Shown: piece by piece, positions 45,501 to 58,424 of the stretch | How the letters are laid out: the number at the start of each line of letters is the position of its first letter | How positions within the stretch are numbered: the first letter of the stretch is position 1 | Source of the DNA: Agelas oroides | Taxonomy: Eukaryota; Porifera; Demospongiae; Agelasida; Agelasidae | Direction: 5' to 3' | Length of the DNA: 64,000 nucleotides | Assembly: GCA_949130485.1 (NCBI GenBank) | Contig: OX422193.1 | Coordinates: 5,748,871 to 5,812,870 of the forward strand | Notes under the pieces: model-generated | Seen by the model: only the letters and a program-made list of their open reading frames with translations | What the model was told of the DNA's origin: nothing | Databases searched by the model: none | Program-made: the position numbers and the translations under genes

Positions 45501-47147
45501 ATGGTAGAGTGTAGTAGAGCCAAGTAGAGACATGGTAGGGGCCACTAGTGTCATGTAGAGACAAGTAGAGCAATGGTAGAGAGTAGTAGAGCCAAGAAGA
45601 GACATGGTAGGGGGCACTAGTGTCATGTTGAGACAAGTAGAGGAATGGTAGCGAGTAGTACATGGTAAGGTGTAGTAGAGTCCAGTAGAGATAAGTCGAG
45701 GAAAGGTAGAGTGTAGTAGAGCCAAGTACAGACATGGTAGGGGGCACTAGTGTCATGTAGAGACAAGTAGAGCAATGGTAGAGAGTAGTAGAATCCAGTA
45801 GAGCTAAGTAGAGTAATGGTAGAGTGTAGTAGAATCAGGAAGAGCCATGTTAGAGTGCAGTAGAGTCAAGTAGAGCCACGTAGAGCCATAGAAGTGTTTA
45901 GTATAGCGATGATAAGGTGTAGTACAGTCCAGTAGAGCTAAGTAGAGTAATGGTAGAGTGTAGTAGAGCCAAGTAGAGACATGGTAGGGGGCACTAGTGT
46001 CATGTAGAGACAAGTAGAGCAATGGTAGAGAGTAGTAGAGTCCAGTAGAGCTAAGTAGAGTAATGGTAGAGTGTAGTAGAACCAGGAAAAGCCATGGTAG
46101 AGTGCAGCAGAGTCAAGTAGAGCAACGTAGATCCATAGAAGTGTTTAGTAGAATCCAGTAGAGCTAGGTAGAGCAATGGTAAGGTGTAGTAGAGTCCAGT
46201 AGAGCTAAGTAGAGCAATGGTAGAGTGTAGTAGAGCCAAGTAGAGACATGGTGGAGTGTAGTATAGTCAAGTACAGCTAAGTGGAGCCAATGTAGGGTGC
46301 AGTATAGTGTCCAGTAGAGTCATGGTAGAGTGCAGTGGAATAAAGTAGAGCGAAGGAGAGCCATAGTACAAAGTAATATAGTCCAGTATAGCTAAGTAGA
46401 GTAATGGCAGAGTGTGGTAGAGCTAAGTACAGCCATGGTAGTGTGCAGTAGAGTCAAGTAGAGCTAAGTAGAGCCATGGTAGAGATTAGTAGAGTCCAGT
46501 AGACCTAACTAGAGCAATGGTAGAGTGTAGAAGAGTCAATTAGGATCAAGTAGAGTCATGGTAGACAGTACTATAGTCCAGTAGAGCTAAGTATAATGGT
46601 AGAGTGTAGTAGAGCCAAGTACAGACATGGTAGGGGGAACTAGTGTCATGTAGAGACAAGTAGAGCCATGGTAGAGAGTAGTAGAGTCGAGTAGAGCTAA
46701 GTAGAGTAATGGTAGAGTGTAGTAGAACCAGGAAGAGCCATGGTAGTGTGCAGTAGAGTCAAGTAGAGCCACGTAGAGCCATAGAAGTGTTTAGCAGAAT
46801 CTACTAGATCTAGGTAGAGTAATGGTAAGGTGTAGTAGAGTCCAGTAGAGCTAAGTTGAGCAATTGTAGAGTGTAGTAGAGCCAAGTAGAGACATGGTAG
46901 GTGGCACTAATGTCATGTAGAGACAAGTAGAGCCATGGTAGAGTTTAGTAGAGTCCAGTAGAGCTAAGTAGAGTAATGGTAGAGTGTAGTACAACCATGA
47001 AGAGCCATGGTAGAGTGGAGTAGAGTCAAGTAGAGCCACGTAGAGTCATAGAAGTGTTTAGTAGAATCCAGTAGAGCTAGGTAGTGCAATGGTAAGGTGT
47101 AGTAGAGCCCAGTAGAGCTGAGTGGAGCAATGGTAGAGTGTAGTAGA

Positions 47148-50100
47148 GCCAAGTAGAGACATGGTAGAGTGTAGTAGAGTCTTGTAGAGTCAAGTAGAGG
47201 AATGGTAGAGTGAAGTAGAGTCAAGTAGAGCTAAGTAGAGCAATGGTAGAGTGTAGTAGAGCCAAGTAGAGCCGCTGTAGAGTGTAGTACAGTCCAGTAG
47301 AGCTACGTAGAGCAATGGTACAGTGGAGTAGAGTCAAGGAGAGCTAAGTAGAGCAATGGTAGAGTGTAGTAGAGCCAAGTAGAGACATGGTAGACCGTAG
47401 TAGAGTCTTGTAGAGCCAAGTAGAGCAATGGTAGTGTGTAGTAGAGTCAGATAGTGCCAAGTAGAGCCATGGTAGAGTGTAGTAGAGTCAAGTAGAGTCA
47501 TGGTAGACAGTAGTAGAGTCCAGTAGAGGCAAGTAGAGTAATGGTAGACTGTAGTAGAGCAAAATAGAGACATGGTACGGGGCACTAGTGTCATGTAGAG
47601 AGAAGTAGAGCTATGGTAGAGTGTTATAGAGTCCAGTACAGCTAAGTACAGGAATGGTAGAGTGTAGTAGAACCAGGAAGAGCCATGGTAGAGTGCAGTA
47701 GAGTCATGTAGAGCAAAGTAGAGCCATAGAAGTGTTTAGTAGAATCTAGTAGAGCTAGGTAGAGCAATGGTAAAGTGTAGCAGAGTCCAGTAGAGCTAAG
47801 TCGAGCAAAGGTTGAGTGTAGTAGAGCCAAGTACAGACATGGTAGGGGGCACTAGTGTCATGTAGAGACGAGTAGAGCAATGGTAGAGAGTAGTAGAATC
47901 CAGTAGAGCTAAGTAGAGTAATGGTAGAGTGTAGTACAACCATGAAGAGCCATGGTAGAGTGGAGTAGAGTCAAGTAGAGCTACGTAGAGTCATACAATT
48001 GTGTAGTAGAATCCAGTAGAGCTAGGTAGAACAATGGTAAGGTGTAGTAGAGCCCAGTAGAGCTGAGTAGAGCAATGGTAGAGTGTAGGAGAGCCAATTA
48101 AAGACATGGTAGAGTGTAGTAGAGTCTTGTAGAGGGAAGTTCAGCAATGGTAGAGTGTAGTAGAGTCAAGTACCGCTAAGTAGAGCAATGGTAGAGTGTA
48201 GTAGAGTCCAGTAGAGCTAGGTAGAGCAATTGAAGAGTGTAGTAGAGCCAAGTAGAGCCACGGTAGGGGGCACTAGTGTCATGTTGAGACAGGTAGAGCC
48301 ATGGTAGAGAGTAGTAGAGTCAAGTAGAGCTAAGTAGAGTAATGGTAGAGTGTAGTAGAATCAGGAAGAGCCATGGTAGTGTGCAGTAGAGTCAAGTACA
48401 GCCACATAGAGCCATAGAAGTGTTTAGCAGAATCCTGTAGAGCTAGGTAGAGTAATCGTAAGTTGTAGTAGAGTCCAGTAGAGCTAAGTAGAGCAATGGT
48501 AGAGTGTAGTAGAGTCTTGTAAAGCCAAGTAGACCAATGGTAGTGTGTAGTAGAGTCAGGTAGAGCCATGTAGAGCCATGGTTGAGTGTAGTAGAGTCAA
48601 GTAGAGCCAAGTAGAGCCATGGTAGACAGTAGTAGAGTCCAGTAGAGCTAAGTACAGTAATGGTAGAGTGTAGTAGAGCCAAGTAGAGACATGGTAGGGG
48701 GCACTAGTGTCATGTAGAGACAAGTAGAGCAATGGTAGAGAGTAGTAGAGTCCAGTAGAGCTAAGTAGAGTATTGATAGAGTGTAGTAGAACCAGGAAGA
48801 GCCATGGTAGAGTGCAGTAGAGTCAAGTAGAGCCACGTAGAGCCATAGAAGTGTTTAGTAGAGCAATGGTAAGGTGTAGTAGAGTCCAGTAGAGCTAAGT
48901 AGAGCAATGTTAGAGTGTAGTAGAGCAAAGCAGAGACATGGTAGGGGGCACTAGGGTCATGTAGAGACAAGTAGAGCAATGGTAGAGAGTAGTAGAGTCC
49001 AGTAGAGCTAAGAGCAATGGTAGAGTGTAGTAGAGTCAAGTAGAGCTAAGTAGAGCAATGGTAGAGTGTAGTAGAGCGAAGTTGAGCCATGGCAGGGGGT
49101 ACTAGTGTCATGTAGAGACAAGTAGAGCCATGGTAGAGAGTAGTAGAGTCCAGTAGAGCCAAGTAGAGTAATGGTAGAGTCAAGTAGAGCCACGTAGAGT
49201 CATAGAAGTGTTTAGTAGAATCCAGTAGAACTAGGTAGACCAATGGTAAGGTGTAGTAGAGTCCAGTAGAGCTACGTAGAGCAATGGTAGAGTGGAGTAG
49301 ACTCAAGTAGAGCTAAGTAGTGCAATGGTAGAGTGTAGTAGCGTCCAGTAGAGCTCGGTAGAGCAATGGTAGAGTGTAGTAGAGGCAAGTAGAGCCATGG
49401 TAGGGGGCACTAGTGTCATGTAGAGACAAGTAGAGCCATGGTAGAGAGTAGTAGATTCCAGTAGAGCTAAGTAGAGTAATGGTAGAGTCAAGTAGAGCCA
49501 CGTAGAGCCATAGAAGTGTTTAGTAGAATCCAGTAGAACCAGGTAGACCAATGGTAAGGTGTAGTAGAGTCGAGTAGAGCTAGGTAGAGCAATGGTAGAG
49601 TGTAGTAGTGCCAAGTAGAGACATGGTAGACCGTAGTAGAGTCTTGTAGAGCCAAGTAGAGGAATGGTAGTGTGTAGTAGAATCAGGTAGAGCCAAGTAG
49701 AGCCATGGTAGAGTGTAGTAGAATCAAGTAGAGCCAAGTAGAGTCATGGTAGACAGTAGTAGAGTCCAGTAGAGGCAAGTAGAGTAATGGTAGAGTGTAG
49801 TAGAGCAAAGTAGAGACATGGTACGGGGCACTAGTGTCATGTAGAGAGAAGTAGAGCTATGGTAGAGAGTAACAGAGTCCAGTACAGCTAAGTAGAGTAA
49901 TGGTAGAGTGTAGTAGAACCAGGAAGAGCCATGGTAGAGTGCAGTAGAGTCAAGCAGAGCCACGTAGAGCCATAGAAGTGTTTAGTAGAATCTAGTAGAG
50001 CTAGGTAGAGCAATGGTAAGGTGTAGCAGAGTCCAGTAAAGCTATATCGAGCAAAGGTAGAGTGTAGTAGAGCCAAGTACAGACATGGTAGGGGGCACTA

Positions 50101-53100
50101 GTGTCATGTAGAGACAAGTAGAGCAATGGTAGAGAGTAGTAGAATCCAGTAGAGCTAAGTAGAGTAATGGTAGAGTGTAGTACAACCATGAAGATCCATG
50201 GTAGAGTGGAGTAGAGTCAAGTAGAGCCACGTAGAGTCATACAATTGTTTAGTAGAATCCAGTAGAGCTAGGTAGAGCAATGGTAAGGTGTAGTAGAGCC
50301 CAGTAGAGCTGAGTAGAGCAATGGTAGAGTGTAGTAGAGCCAATTAGAGACATGGTAGAGTGTAGTAGATTCTTGTAGAGGCATGTAGAGCAATGGTAGA
50401 GTGTAGTAGAGTCAAGTAGACGTAAGTAGAGCAATGGTAGAGTGTGGTAGAGTCCAGTGAAGCTAGGTAGAGCAATGATAGAGTGTAGTAGAACCAAGTA
50501 GAGACATGGTAGGGGGCACTAGTGTCATGTAGAGACAAGTAGAGCAATGGTAGAGAGTAGTAGAGTCCAGTAGAGCTAAGGAGAGTAATGGTAGAGTGTA
50601 GTAGAACCAGGAAAAGCCATGGTAGATTGCAGTAGAGTGAAGTACAGCCACATAGTGCCATAGAAGTGTTTAGCAGAATCCAGTAGAGCTAGATAGAGTA
50701 ATGGTGAGGTGTAGTAGAGTCCAGTAGAGCTAAATAGAGCAATGGTAGAGTGTAGTAGAACCAAGTAGAGACATGGTAGACTGTAGTAGAGTCTTGTAGA
50801 GCCAAGTAGAGCAATGGTAGTGTGTAGTAGAGTCAGGTAGAGCCATGTAGAGCCATGGTTGAGTGTAGTAGCGTCAAGTAGAGTCAAGTAGAGCCACGGT
50901 AGACAGTAGTAGTGTCCAGTAGAGCTAAGTAGTGTAATGGTAGAGTGTAGTAGAGCCAAGTAGAGAGATGGTACGGGGCACTAGTGTCATGTAGAGAGAA
51001 GTAGAGCTATGGTAGAGAGTAACAGAGTCCAGTACAGCTAAGTAGAGTAATGGTAGAGTGTAGTAGAACCAGGAAGAGCCATGGTAGAGTGCAGTAGAGT
51101 CAAGTAGAGCCACATAGAGCCATAGAAGTGTTTCGTAGAGCAATGGTTAGGTGTAGTAAAGTCCAGTAGAGCTAAGTAGAGCAATGGTAGAGTGTAGTAG
51201 AGCCAAGTAGAGATATGGTAGGGGGCACTAGTGTCATGTAGAGACAAGTAGAGCAATGGTAGAGAGTAGTAGAGTCCAGTAGATCTAAGTAGAGCAATGG
51301 TAGAGTGTAGTAGAGTCAAGTAGAGCTAAGTAGAGCAATGGTAGAGTGTAGTAGAGCCAAGTAGAGCCACTGTAGAGTGTAGTTCAGTCCAGTAGAGCTA
51401 CGTAGAGCAATGGTAGAGTGGAGTAGAGTCAAGTAGAGCTAAGTAGAGCAATAGTAGAGTGTAGTAGAGTCAAGTAAAGCTAGGTAGAGCAATGGTAAAG
51501 TGTAGTAGAGCCAAGTAGAGCCATAGTAGGGGGCACTAGTGTCATGTAGAGACAAGTAGAGCCATGGTAGAGAGTAGAAGAGTCCAGTAGAGCTAAGTAG
51601 AGTAATGGTAGAATCAAGGAGAGCCACGTAGAGCCATCGAAGTGTTTAGTAGAATCCAGTAGAACTAGGTAGACCAATGGTAAGGTGTAGTAGAGTCCAG
51701 TAGAGCTAGGTAGAGCAATGGTAGAGTGTAGTAGAGCCAAGTAGAGACATTGTAGACTGTAGTAGAATCTTGTAGAGTCAAGTAGAGCAATGGTAGTGTG
51801 TAGTAGAGTCTGGCAGAGCCAATTAGAGCCATGGTAGAGTGTAGTAGAGTCAAGTAGAGCCAAGTTGAGTCATGGTAGACAGTAGTAGAGTCCAGTAGAG
51901 CTAAGTAGAGCAATGGTAGAGTGTAGTAGAGTCCAGTAAAGCTAGGTAGAGCAATGGTAAAGTGTAGTAGAGCCAAGTAGAGCCATGGTTGGGGGCACTA
52001 GTGTCATGTAGAGACAAGTAGAGCCATGGTAGAGAGTAGTAGAGTCCAGTAGAGCTAAGTAGAGTAATGATAGAGTCAAGTAGAGCCACATAGAGCCATC
52101 GAAGTGTTTAGTAGAATCCAGTAGAACTAGGTAGACCAATGGTAAGGTGTAGTAGAGTCCAGTAGAGCTAGGTACAGCAATGGTAGAGTGTATTAGAGCC
52201 AAGTAGAGACATGGTAGACTGTAGTAGAATCTTGTAGAGCCAAGTAGAGCAATGGTAGTGTGTAGTAGAGTCTGGTAGAGCCAAGTAGAGACATGGTAGA
52301 GTGTAGTAGAGTCTTGTAGAGGCAAGTAGAGGAATGGTAGAGTGAAGTAGAGTCAAGTAGAGCTAAGTAGAGCAATGGTAGAGTGTAGTAGAGCCAAGTA
52401 GAGCCGCTGTAGAGTGTAGTACAGTCCAGTAGAGCTACGTAGAGCAATGGTACAGTGGAGTAGAGTCAAGGAGAGCTAAGTAGAGCAATGGTAGAGTGTA
52501 GTAGAGCCAAGTAGAGACATGGTAGACCGTAGTAGAGTCTTGTAGAGCCAAGTAGAGCAATGGTAGTGTGTAGTAGAGTCAGATAGTGCCAAGTAGAGCC
52601 ATGGTAGAGTGTAGTAGAGTCAAGTAGAGTCATGGTAGACAGTAGTAGAGTCCAGTAGAGGCAAGTAGAGTAATGGTAGACTGTAGTAGAGCAAAATAGA
52701 GACATGGTACGGGGCACTAGTGTCATGTAGAGAGAAGTAGAGCTATGGTAGAGTGTTATAGAGTCCAGTACAGCTAAGTACAGGAATGGTAGAGTGTAGT
52801 AGAACCAGGAAGAGCCATGGTAGAGTGCAGTAGAGTCATGTAGAGCAAAGTAGAGCCATAGAAGTGTTTAGTAGAATCTAGTAGAGCTAGGTAGAGCAAT
52901 GGTAAAGTGTAGCAGAGTCCAGTAGAGCTAAGTCGAGCAAAGGTTGAGTGTAGTAGAGCCAAGTACAGACATGGTAGGGGGCACTAGTGTCATGTAGAGA
53001 CGAGTAGAGCAATGGTAGAGAGTAGTAGAATCCAGTAGAGCTAAGTAGAGTAATGGTAGAGTGTAGTACAACCATGAAGAGCCATGGTAGAGTGGAGTAG

Positions 53101-56100
53101 AGTCAAGTAGAGCTACGTAGAGTCATACAATTGTGTAGTAGAATCCAGTAGAGCTAGGTAGAACAATGGTAAGGTGTAGTAGAGCCCAGTAGAGCTGAGT
53201 AGAGCAATGGTAGAGTGTAGGAGAGCCAATTAAAGACATGGTAGAGTGTAGTAGAGTCTTGTAGAGGGAAGTTCAGCAATGGTAGAGTGTAGTAGAGTCA
53301 AGTACCGCTAAGTAGAGCAATGGTAGAGTGTAGTAGAGTCCAGTAGAGCTAGGTAGAGCAATTGAAGAGTGTAGTAGAGCCAAGTAGAGCCACGGTAGGG
53401 GGCACTAGTGTCATGTTGAGACAGGTAGAGCCATGGTAGAGAGTAGTAGAGTCAAGTAGAGCTAAGTAGAGTAATGGTAGAGTGTAGTAGAATCAGGAAG
53501 AGCCATGGTAGTGTGCAGTAGAGTCAAGTACAGCCACATAGAGCCATAGAAGTGTTTAGCAGAATCCTGTAGAGCTAGGTAGAGTAATCGTAAGTTGTAG
53601 TAGAGTCCAGTAGAGCTAAGTAGAGCAATGGTAGAGTGTAGTAGAGTCTTGTAAAGCCAAGTAGACCAATGGTAGTGTGTAGTAGAGTCAGGTAGAGCCA
53701 TGTAGAGCCATGGTTGAGTGTAGTAGAGTCAAGTAGAGCCAAGTAGAGCCATGGTAGACAGTAGTAGAGTCCAGTAGAGCTAAGTACAGTAATGGTAGAG
53801 TGTAGTAGAGCCAAGTAGAGACATGGTAGGGGGCACTAGTGTCATGTAGAGACAAGTAGAGCAATGGTAGAGAGTAGTAGAGTCCAGTAGAGCTAAGTAG
53901 AGTATTGATAGAGTGTAGTAGAACCAGGAAGAGCCATGGTAGAGTGCAGTAGAGTCAAGTAGAGCCACGTAGAGCCATAGAAGTGTTTAGTAGAGCAATG
54001 GTAAGGTGTAGTAGAGTCCAGTAGAGCTAAGTAGAGCAATGTTAGAGTGTAGTAGAGCAAAGCAGAGACATGGTAGGGGGCACTAGGGTCATGTAGAGAC
54101 AAGTAGAGCAATGGTAGAGAGTAGTAGAGTCCAGTAGAGCTAAGAGCAATGGTAGAGTGTAGTAGAGTCAAGTAGAGCTAAGTAGAGCAATGGTAGAGTG
54201 TAGTAGAGCGAAGTTGAGCCATGGCAGGGGGTACTAGTGTCATGTAGAGACAAGTAGAGCCATGGTAGAGAGTAGTAGAGTCCAGTAGAGCCAAGTAGAG
54301 TAATGGTAGAGTCAAGTAGAGCCACGTAGAGTCATAGAAGTGTTTAGTAGAATCCAGTAGAACTAGGTAGACCAATGGTAAGGTGTAGTAGAGTCCAGTA
54401 GAGCTACGTAGAGCAATGGTAGAGTGGAGTAGACTCAAGTAGAGCTAAGTAGTGCAATGGTAGAGTGTAGTAGCGTCCAGTAGAGCTCGGTAGAGCAATG
54501 GTAGAGTGTAGTAGAGGCAAGTAGAGCCATGGTAGGGGGCACTAGTGTCATGTAGAGACAAGTAGAGCCATGGTAGAGAGTAGTAGATTCCAGTAGAGCT
54601 AAGTAGAGTAATGGTAGAGTCAAGTAGAGCCACGTAGAGCCATAGAAGTGTTTAGTAGAATCCAGTAGAACCAGGTAGACCAATGGTAAGGTGTAGTAGA
54701 GTCGAGTAGAGCTAGGTAGAGCAATGGTAGAGTGTAGTAGTGCCAAGTAGAGACATGGTAGACCGTAGTAGAGTCTTGTAGAGCCAAGTAGAGGAATGGT
54801 AGTGTGTAGTAGAATCAGGTAGAGCCAAGTAGAGCCATGGTAGAGTGTAGTAGAATCAAGTAGAGCCAAGTAGAGTCATGGTAGACAGTAGTAGAGTCCA
54901 GTAGAGGCAAGTAGAGTAATGGTAGAGTGTAGTAGAGCAAAGTAGAGACATGGTACGGGGCACTAGTGTCATGTAGAGAGAAGTAGAGCTATGGTAGAGA
55001 GTAACAGAGTCCAGTACAGCTAAGTAGAGTAATGGTAGAGTGTAGTAGAACCAGGAAGAGCCATGGTAGAGTGCAGTAGAGTCAAGCAGAGCCACGTAGA
55101 GCCATAGAAGTGTTTAGTAGAATCTAGTAGAGCTAGGTAGAGCAATGGTAAGGTGTAGCAGAGTCCAGTAAAGCTATATCGAGCAAAGGTAGAGTGTAGT
55201 AGAGCCAAGTACAGACATGGTAGGGGGCACTAGTGTCATGTAGAGACAAGTAGAGCAATGGTAGAGAGTAGTAGAATCCAGTAGAGCTAAGTAGAGTAAT
55301 GGTAGAGTGTAGTACAACCATGAAGATCCATGGTAGAGTGGAGTAGAGTCAAGTAGAGCCACGTAGAGTCATACAATTGTTTAGTAGAATCCAGTAGAGC
55401 TAGGTAGAGCAATGGTAAGGTGTAGTAGAGCCCAGTAGAGCTGAGTAGAGCAATGGTAGAGTGTAGTAGAGCCAATTAGAGACATGGTAGAGTGTAGTAG
55501 ATTCTTGTAGAGGCATGTAGAGCAATGGTAGAGTGTAGTAGAGTCAAGTAGACGTAAGTAGAGCAATGGTAGAGTGTGGTAGAGTCCAGTGAAGCTAGGT
55601 AGAGCAATGATAGAGTGTAGTAGAACCAAGTAGAGACATGGTAGGGGGCACTAGTGTCATGTAGAGACAAGTAGAGCAATGGTAGAGAGTAGTAGAGTCC
55701 AGTAGAGCTAAGGAGAGTAATGGTAGAGTGTAGTAGAACCAGGAAAAGCCATGGTAGATTGCAGTAGAGTGAAGTACAGCCACATAGTGCCATAGAAGTG
55801 TTTAGCAGAATCCAGTAGAGCTAGATAGAGTAATGGTAAGGTGTAGTAGAGTCCAGTAGAGCTAAATAGAGCAATGGTAGAGTGTAGTAGAACCAAGTAG
55901 AGACATGGTAGACTGTAGTAGAGTCTTGTAGAGCCAAGTAGAGCAATGGTAGTGTGTAGTAGAGTCAGGTAGAGCCATGTAGAGCCATGGTTGAGTGTAG
56001 TAGCGTCAAGTAGAGTCAAGTAGAGCCACGGTAGACAGTAGTAGTGTCCAGTAGAGCTAAGTAGTGTAATGGTAGAGTGTAGTAGAGCCAAGTAGAGAGA

Positions 56101-57411
56101 TGGTACGGGGCACTAGTGTCATGTAGAGAGAAGTAGAGCTATGGTAGAGAGTAACAGAGTCCAGTACAGCTAAGTAGAGTAATGGTAGAGTGTAGTAGAA
56201 CCAGGAAGAGCCATGGTAGAGTGCAGTAGAGTCAAGTAGAGCCACGTAGAGCCATAGAAGTGTTTCGTAGAGCAATGGTTAGGTGTAGTAAAGTCCAGTA
56301 GAGCTAAGTAGAGCAATGGTAGAGTGTAGTAGAGCCAAGTAGAGATATGGTAGGGGGCACTAGTGTCATGTAGAGACAAGTAGAGCAATGGTAGAGAGTA
56401 GTAGAGTCCAGTAGATCTAAGTAGAGCAATGGTAGAGTGTAGTAGAGTCAAGTAGAGCTAAGTAGAGCAATGGTAGAGTGTAGTAGAGCCAAGTAGAGCC
56501 ACTGTAGAGTGTAGTTCAGTCCAGTAGAGCTACGTAGAGCAATGGTAGAGTGGAGTAGAGTCAAGTAGAGCTAAGTAGAGCAATAGTAGAGTGTAGTAGA
56601 GTCAAGTAAAGCTAGGTAGAGCAATGGTAAAGTGTAGTAGAGCCAAGTAGAGCCATAGTAGGGGGCACTAGTGTCATGTAGAGACAAGTAGAGCCATGGT
56701 AGAGAGTAGAAGAGTCCAGTAGAGCTAAGTAGAGTAATGGTAGAATCAAGGAGAGCCACGTAGAGCCATCGAAGTGTTTAGTAGAATCCAGTAGAACTAG
56801 GTAGACCAATGGTAAGGTGCAGTAGAGTCCAGTAGAGCTAGGTAGAGCAATGGTAGAGTGTAGTAGAGCCAAGTAGAGACATTGTAGACTGTAGTAGAAT
56901 CTTGTAGAGTCAAGTAGAGCAATGGTAGTGTGTAGTAGAGTCTGGCAGAGCCAATTAGAGCCATGGTAGAGTGTAGTAGAGTCAAGTAGAGCCAAGTTGA
57001 GTCATGGTAGACAGTAGTAGAGTCCAGTAGAGCTAAGTAGAGCAATGGTAGAGTGTAGTAGAGTCCAGTAAAGCTAGGTAGAGCAATGGTAAAGTGTAGT
57101 AGAGCCAAGTAGAGCCATGGTTGGGGGCACTAGTGTCATGTAGAGACAAGTAGAGCCATGGTAGAGAGTAGTAGAGTCCAGTAGAGCTAAGTAGAGTAAT
57201 GATAGAGTCAAGTAGAGCCACGTAGAGCCATCGAAGTGTTTAGTAGAATCCAGTAGAACTAGGTAGACCAATGGTAAGGTGTAGTAGAGTCCAGTAGAGC
57301 TAGGTAGAGCAATGGTAGAGTGTATTAGAGCCAAGTAGAGACATGGTAGACTGTAGTAGAATCTTGTAGAGCCAAGTAGAGCAATGGTAGTGTGTAGTAG
57401 AGTCTGGTAGA
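47148..57411 (+). repeat. 5,132-bp tandem duplication
   Basis: 47,148-52,279 and 52,280-57,411 align at a constant offset of 5,132 with no indels seen. I found six differences: 47,190/52,322, 50,706/55,838, 51,114/56,246, 51,688/56,820, 52,090/57,222 and 52,175/57,307, about 99.9 percent identity. The junctions share GAGCCAAGTAGAGAC, a string common throughout the satellite, as expected for unequal crossing-over. Boundaries are good to within about 15 bp. Confidence 0.93.
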
Positions 57412-58424
57412 GCCAAGTAGAGCCATGGTAGAGTGTAGTAGAGTCAAGTAGAGCCAAGTTGAGTGAGGGTAGACAGTAGTAGAGTCCAGTAGAGCTAAGT
57501 AGAGTAATGGTAGTGTGTAGTAGAACCAGGAAAAGCCATGGTAGAGTGCAGTAGAGTGAAGTACAGTCACATAGTGCCATAGAAGTGTTTAGCAGAATCC
57601 AGTAGAGCTAGGTAGAGTAATGGTAAGGTGTAGTAGAGTCCAGTAGAGCTAAATAGAGCAATGGTAGAGTGTAGTAGAGCCAAGTAGAGACACGGTAGAC
57701 TGTAGTATAGTCTTGTAGAGCCAAGTAGAGCAATGGTAGTGCGTAGTAGAGTCAGGTAGAGCCATGTAGAGCCATGGTTGAGTGTAGTAGCGTCACGTAG
57801 AGCCAAGTAGAGCCATGGTAGACAGTAGTAGTGTCCAGTAGAGCTAAGTAGAGTAATGTTAGAGTGTAGTAGAGCCAAGTAGAGAGATGGTACGGGGCAC
57901 TAGTGTCATGTAGAGAGAAGTAGAGCTATGGTAGAGAGTAATAGAGTCCAGTACAGCTAAGTAGAGTAATGGTAGCGTGTAGTAGAACCAGGAAAAGCCA
58001 TGGTAGAGTGCAGTAGAGTCAAGTTGAGCCACGTAGAGCCATAGAAGTGTTTAGTAGAGCAATGGTAAGGTGTAGTAGAGTCCAGTAGAGCTAAGTTGAG
58101 CAATGGTAGAGTGTAGTAGAGCCAAGTAGAGACATGGTAGGGGGCACTAGTGTCATGTAGAGACAAGTAGAGCAATGGTAGAGAGTAGTAGAGTCCAGTA
58201 GAGCTAAGTAGAGCAATGGTAGAGTGTAGTAGAGTCAAGTAGAGCTATGTAGAGCAATGGTAGAGTGTAGTAGAGCCAAGTAGAGCCACTGTAGAGTGTA
58301 GTACAGTCCAGTAGAGCTACGTAGAGCAATGGTAGAGTGAAGTAGAGTCAAGTAGAGCTAAGTAGAGCAATGGTAGAGTGTAGTAGAGTCCAGTAAAGCT
58401 AGGTAGAGCAATGGTAAAGTGTAG

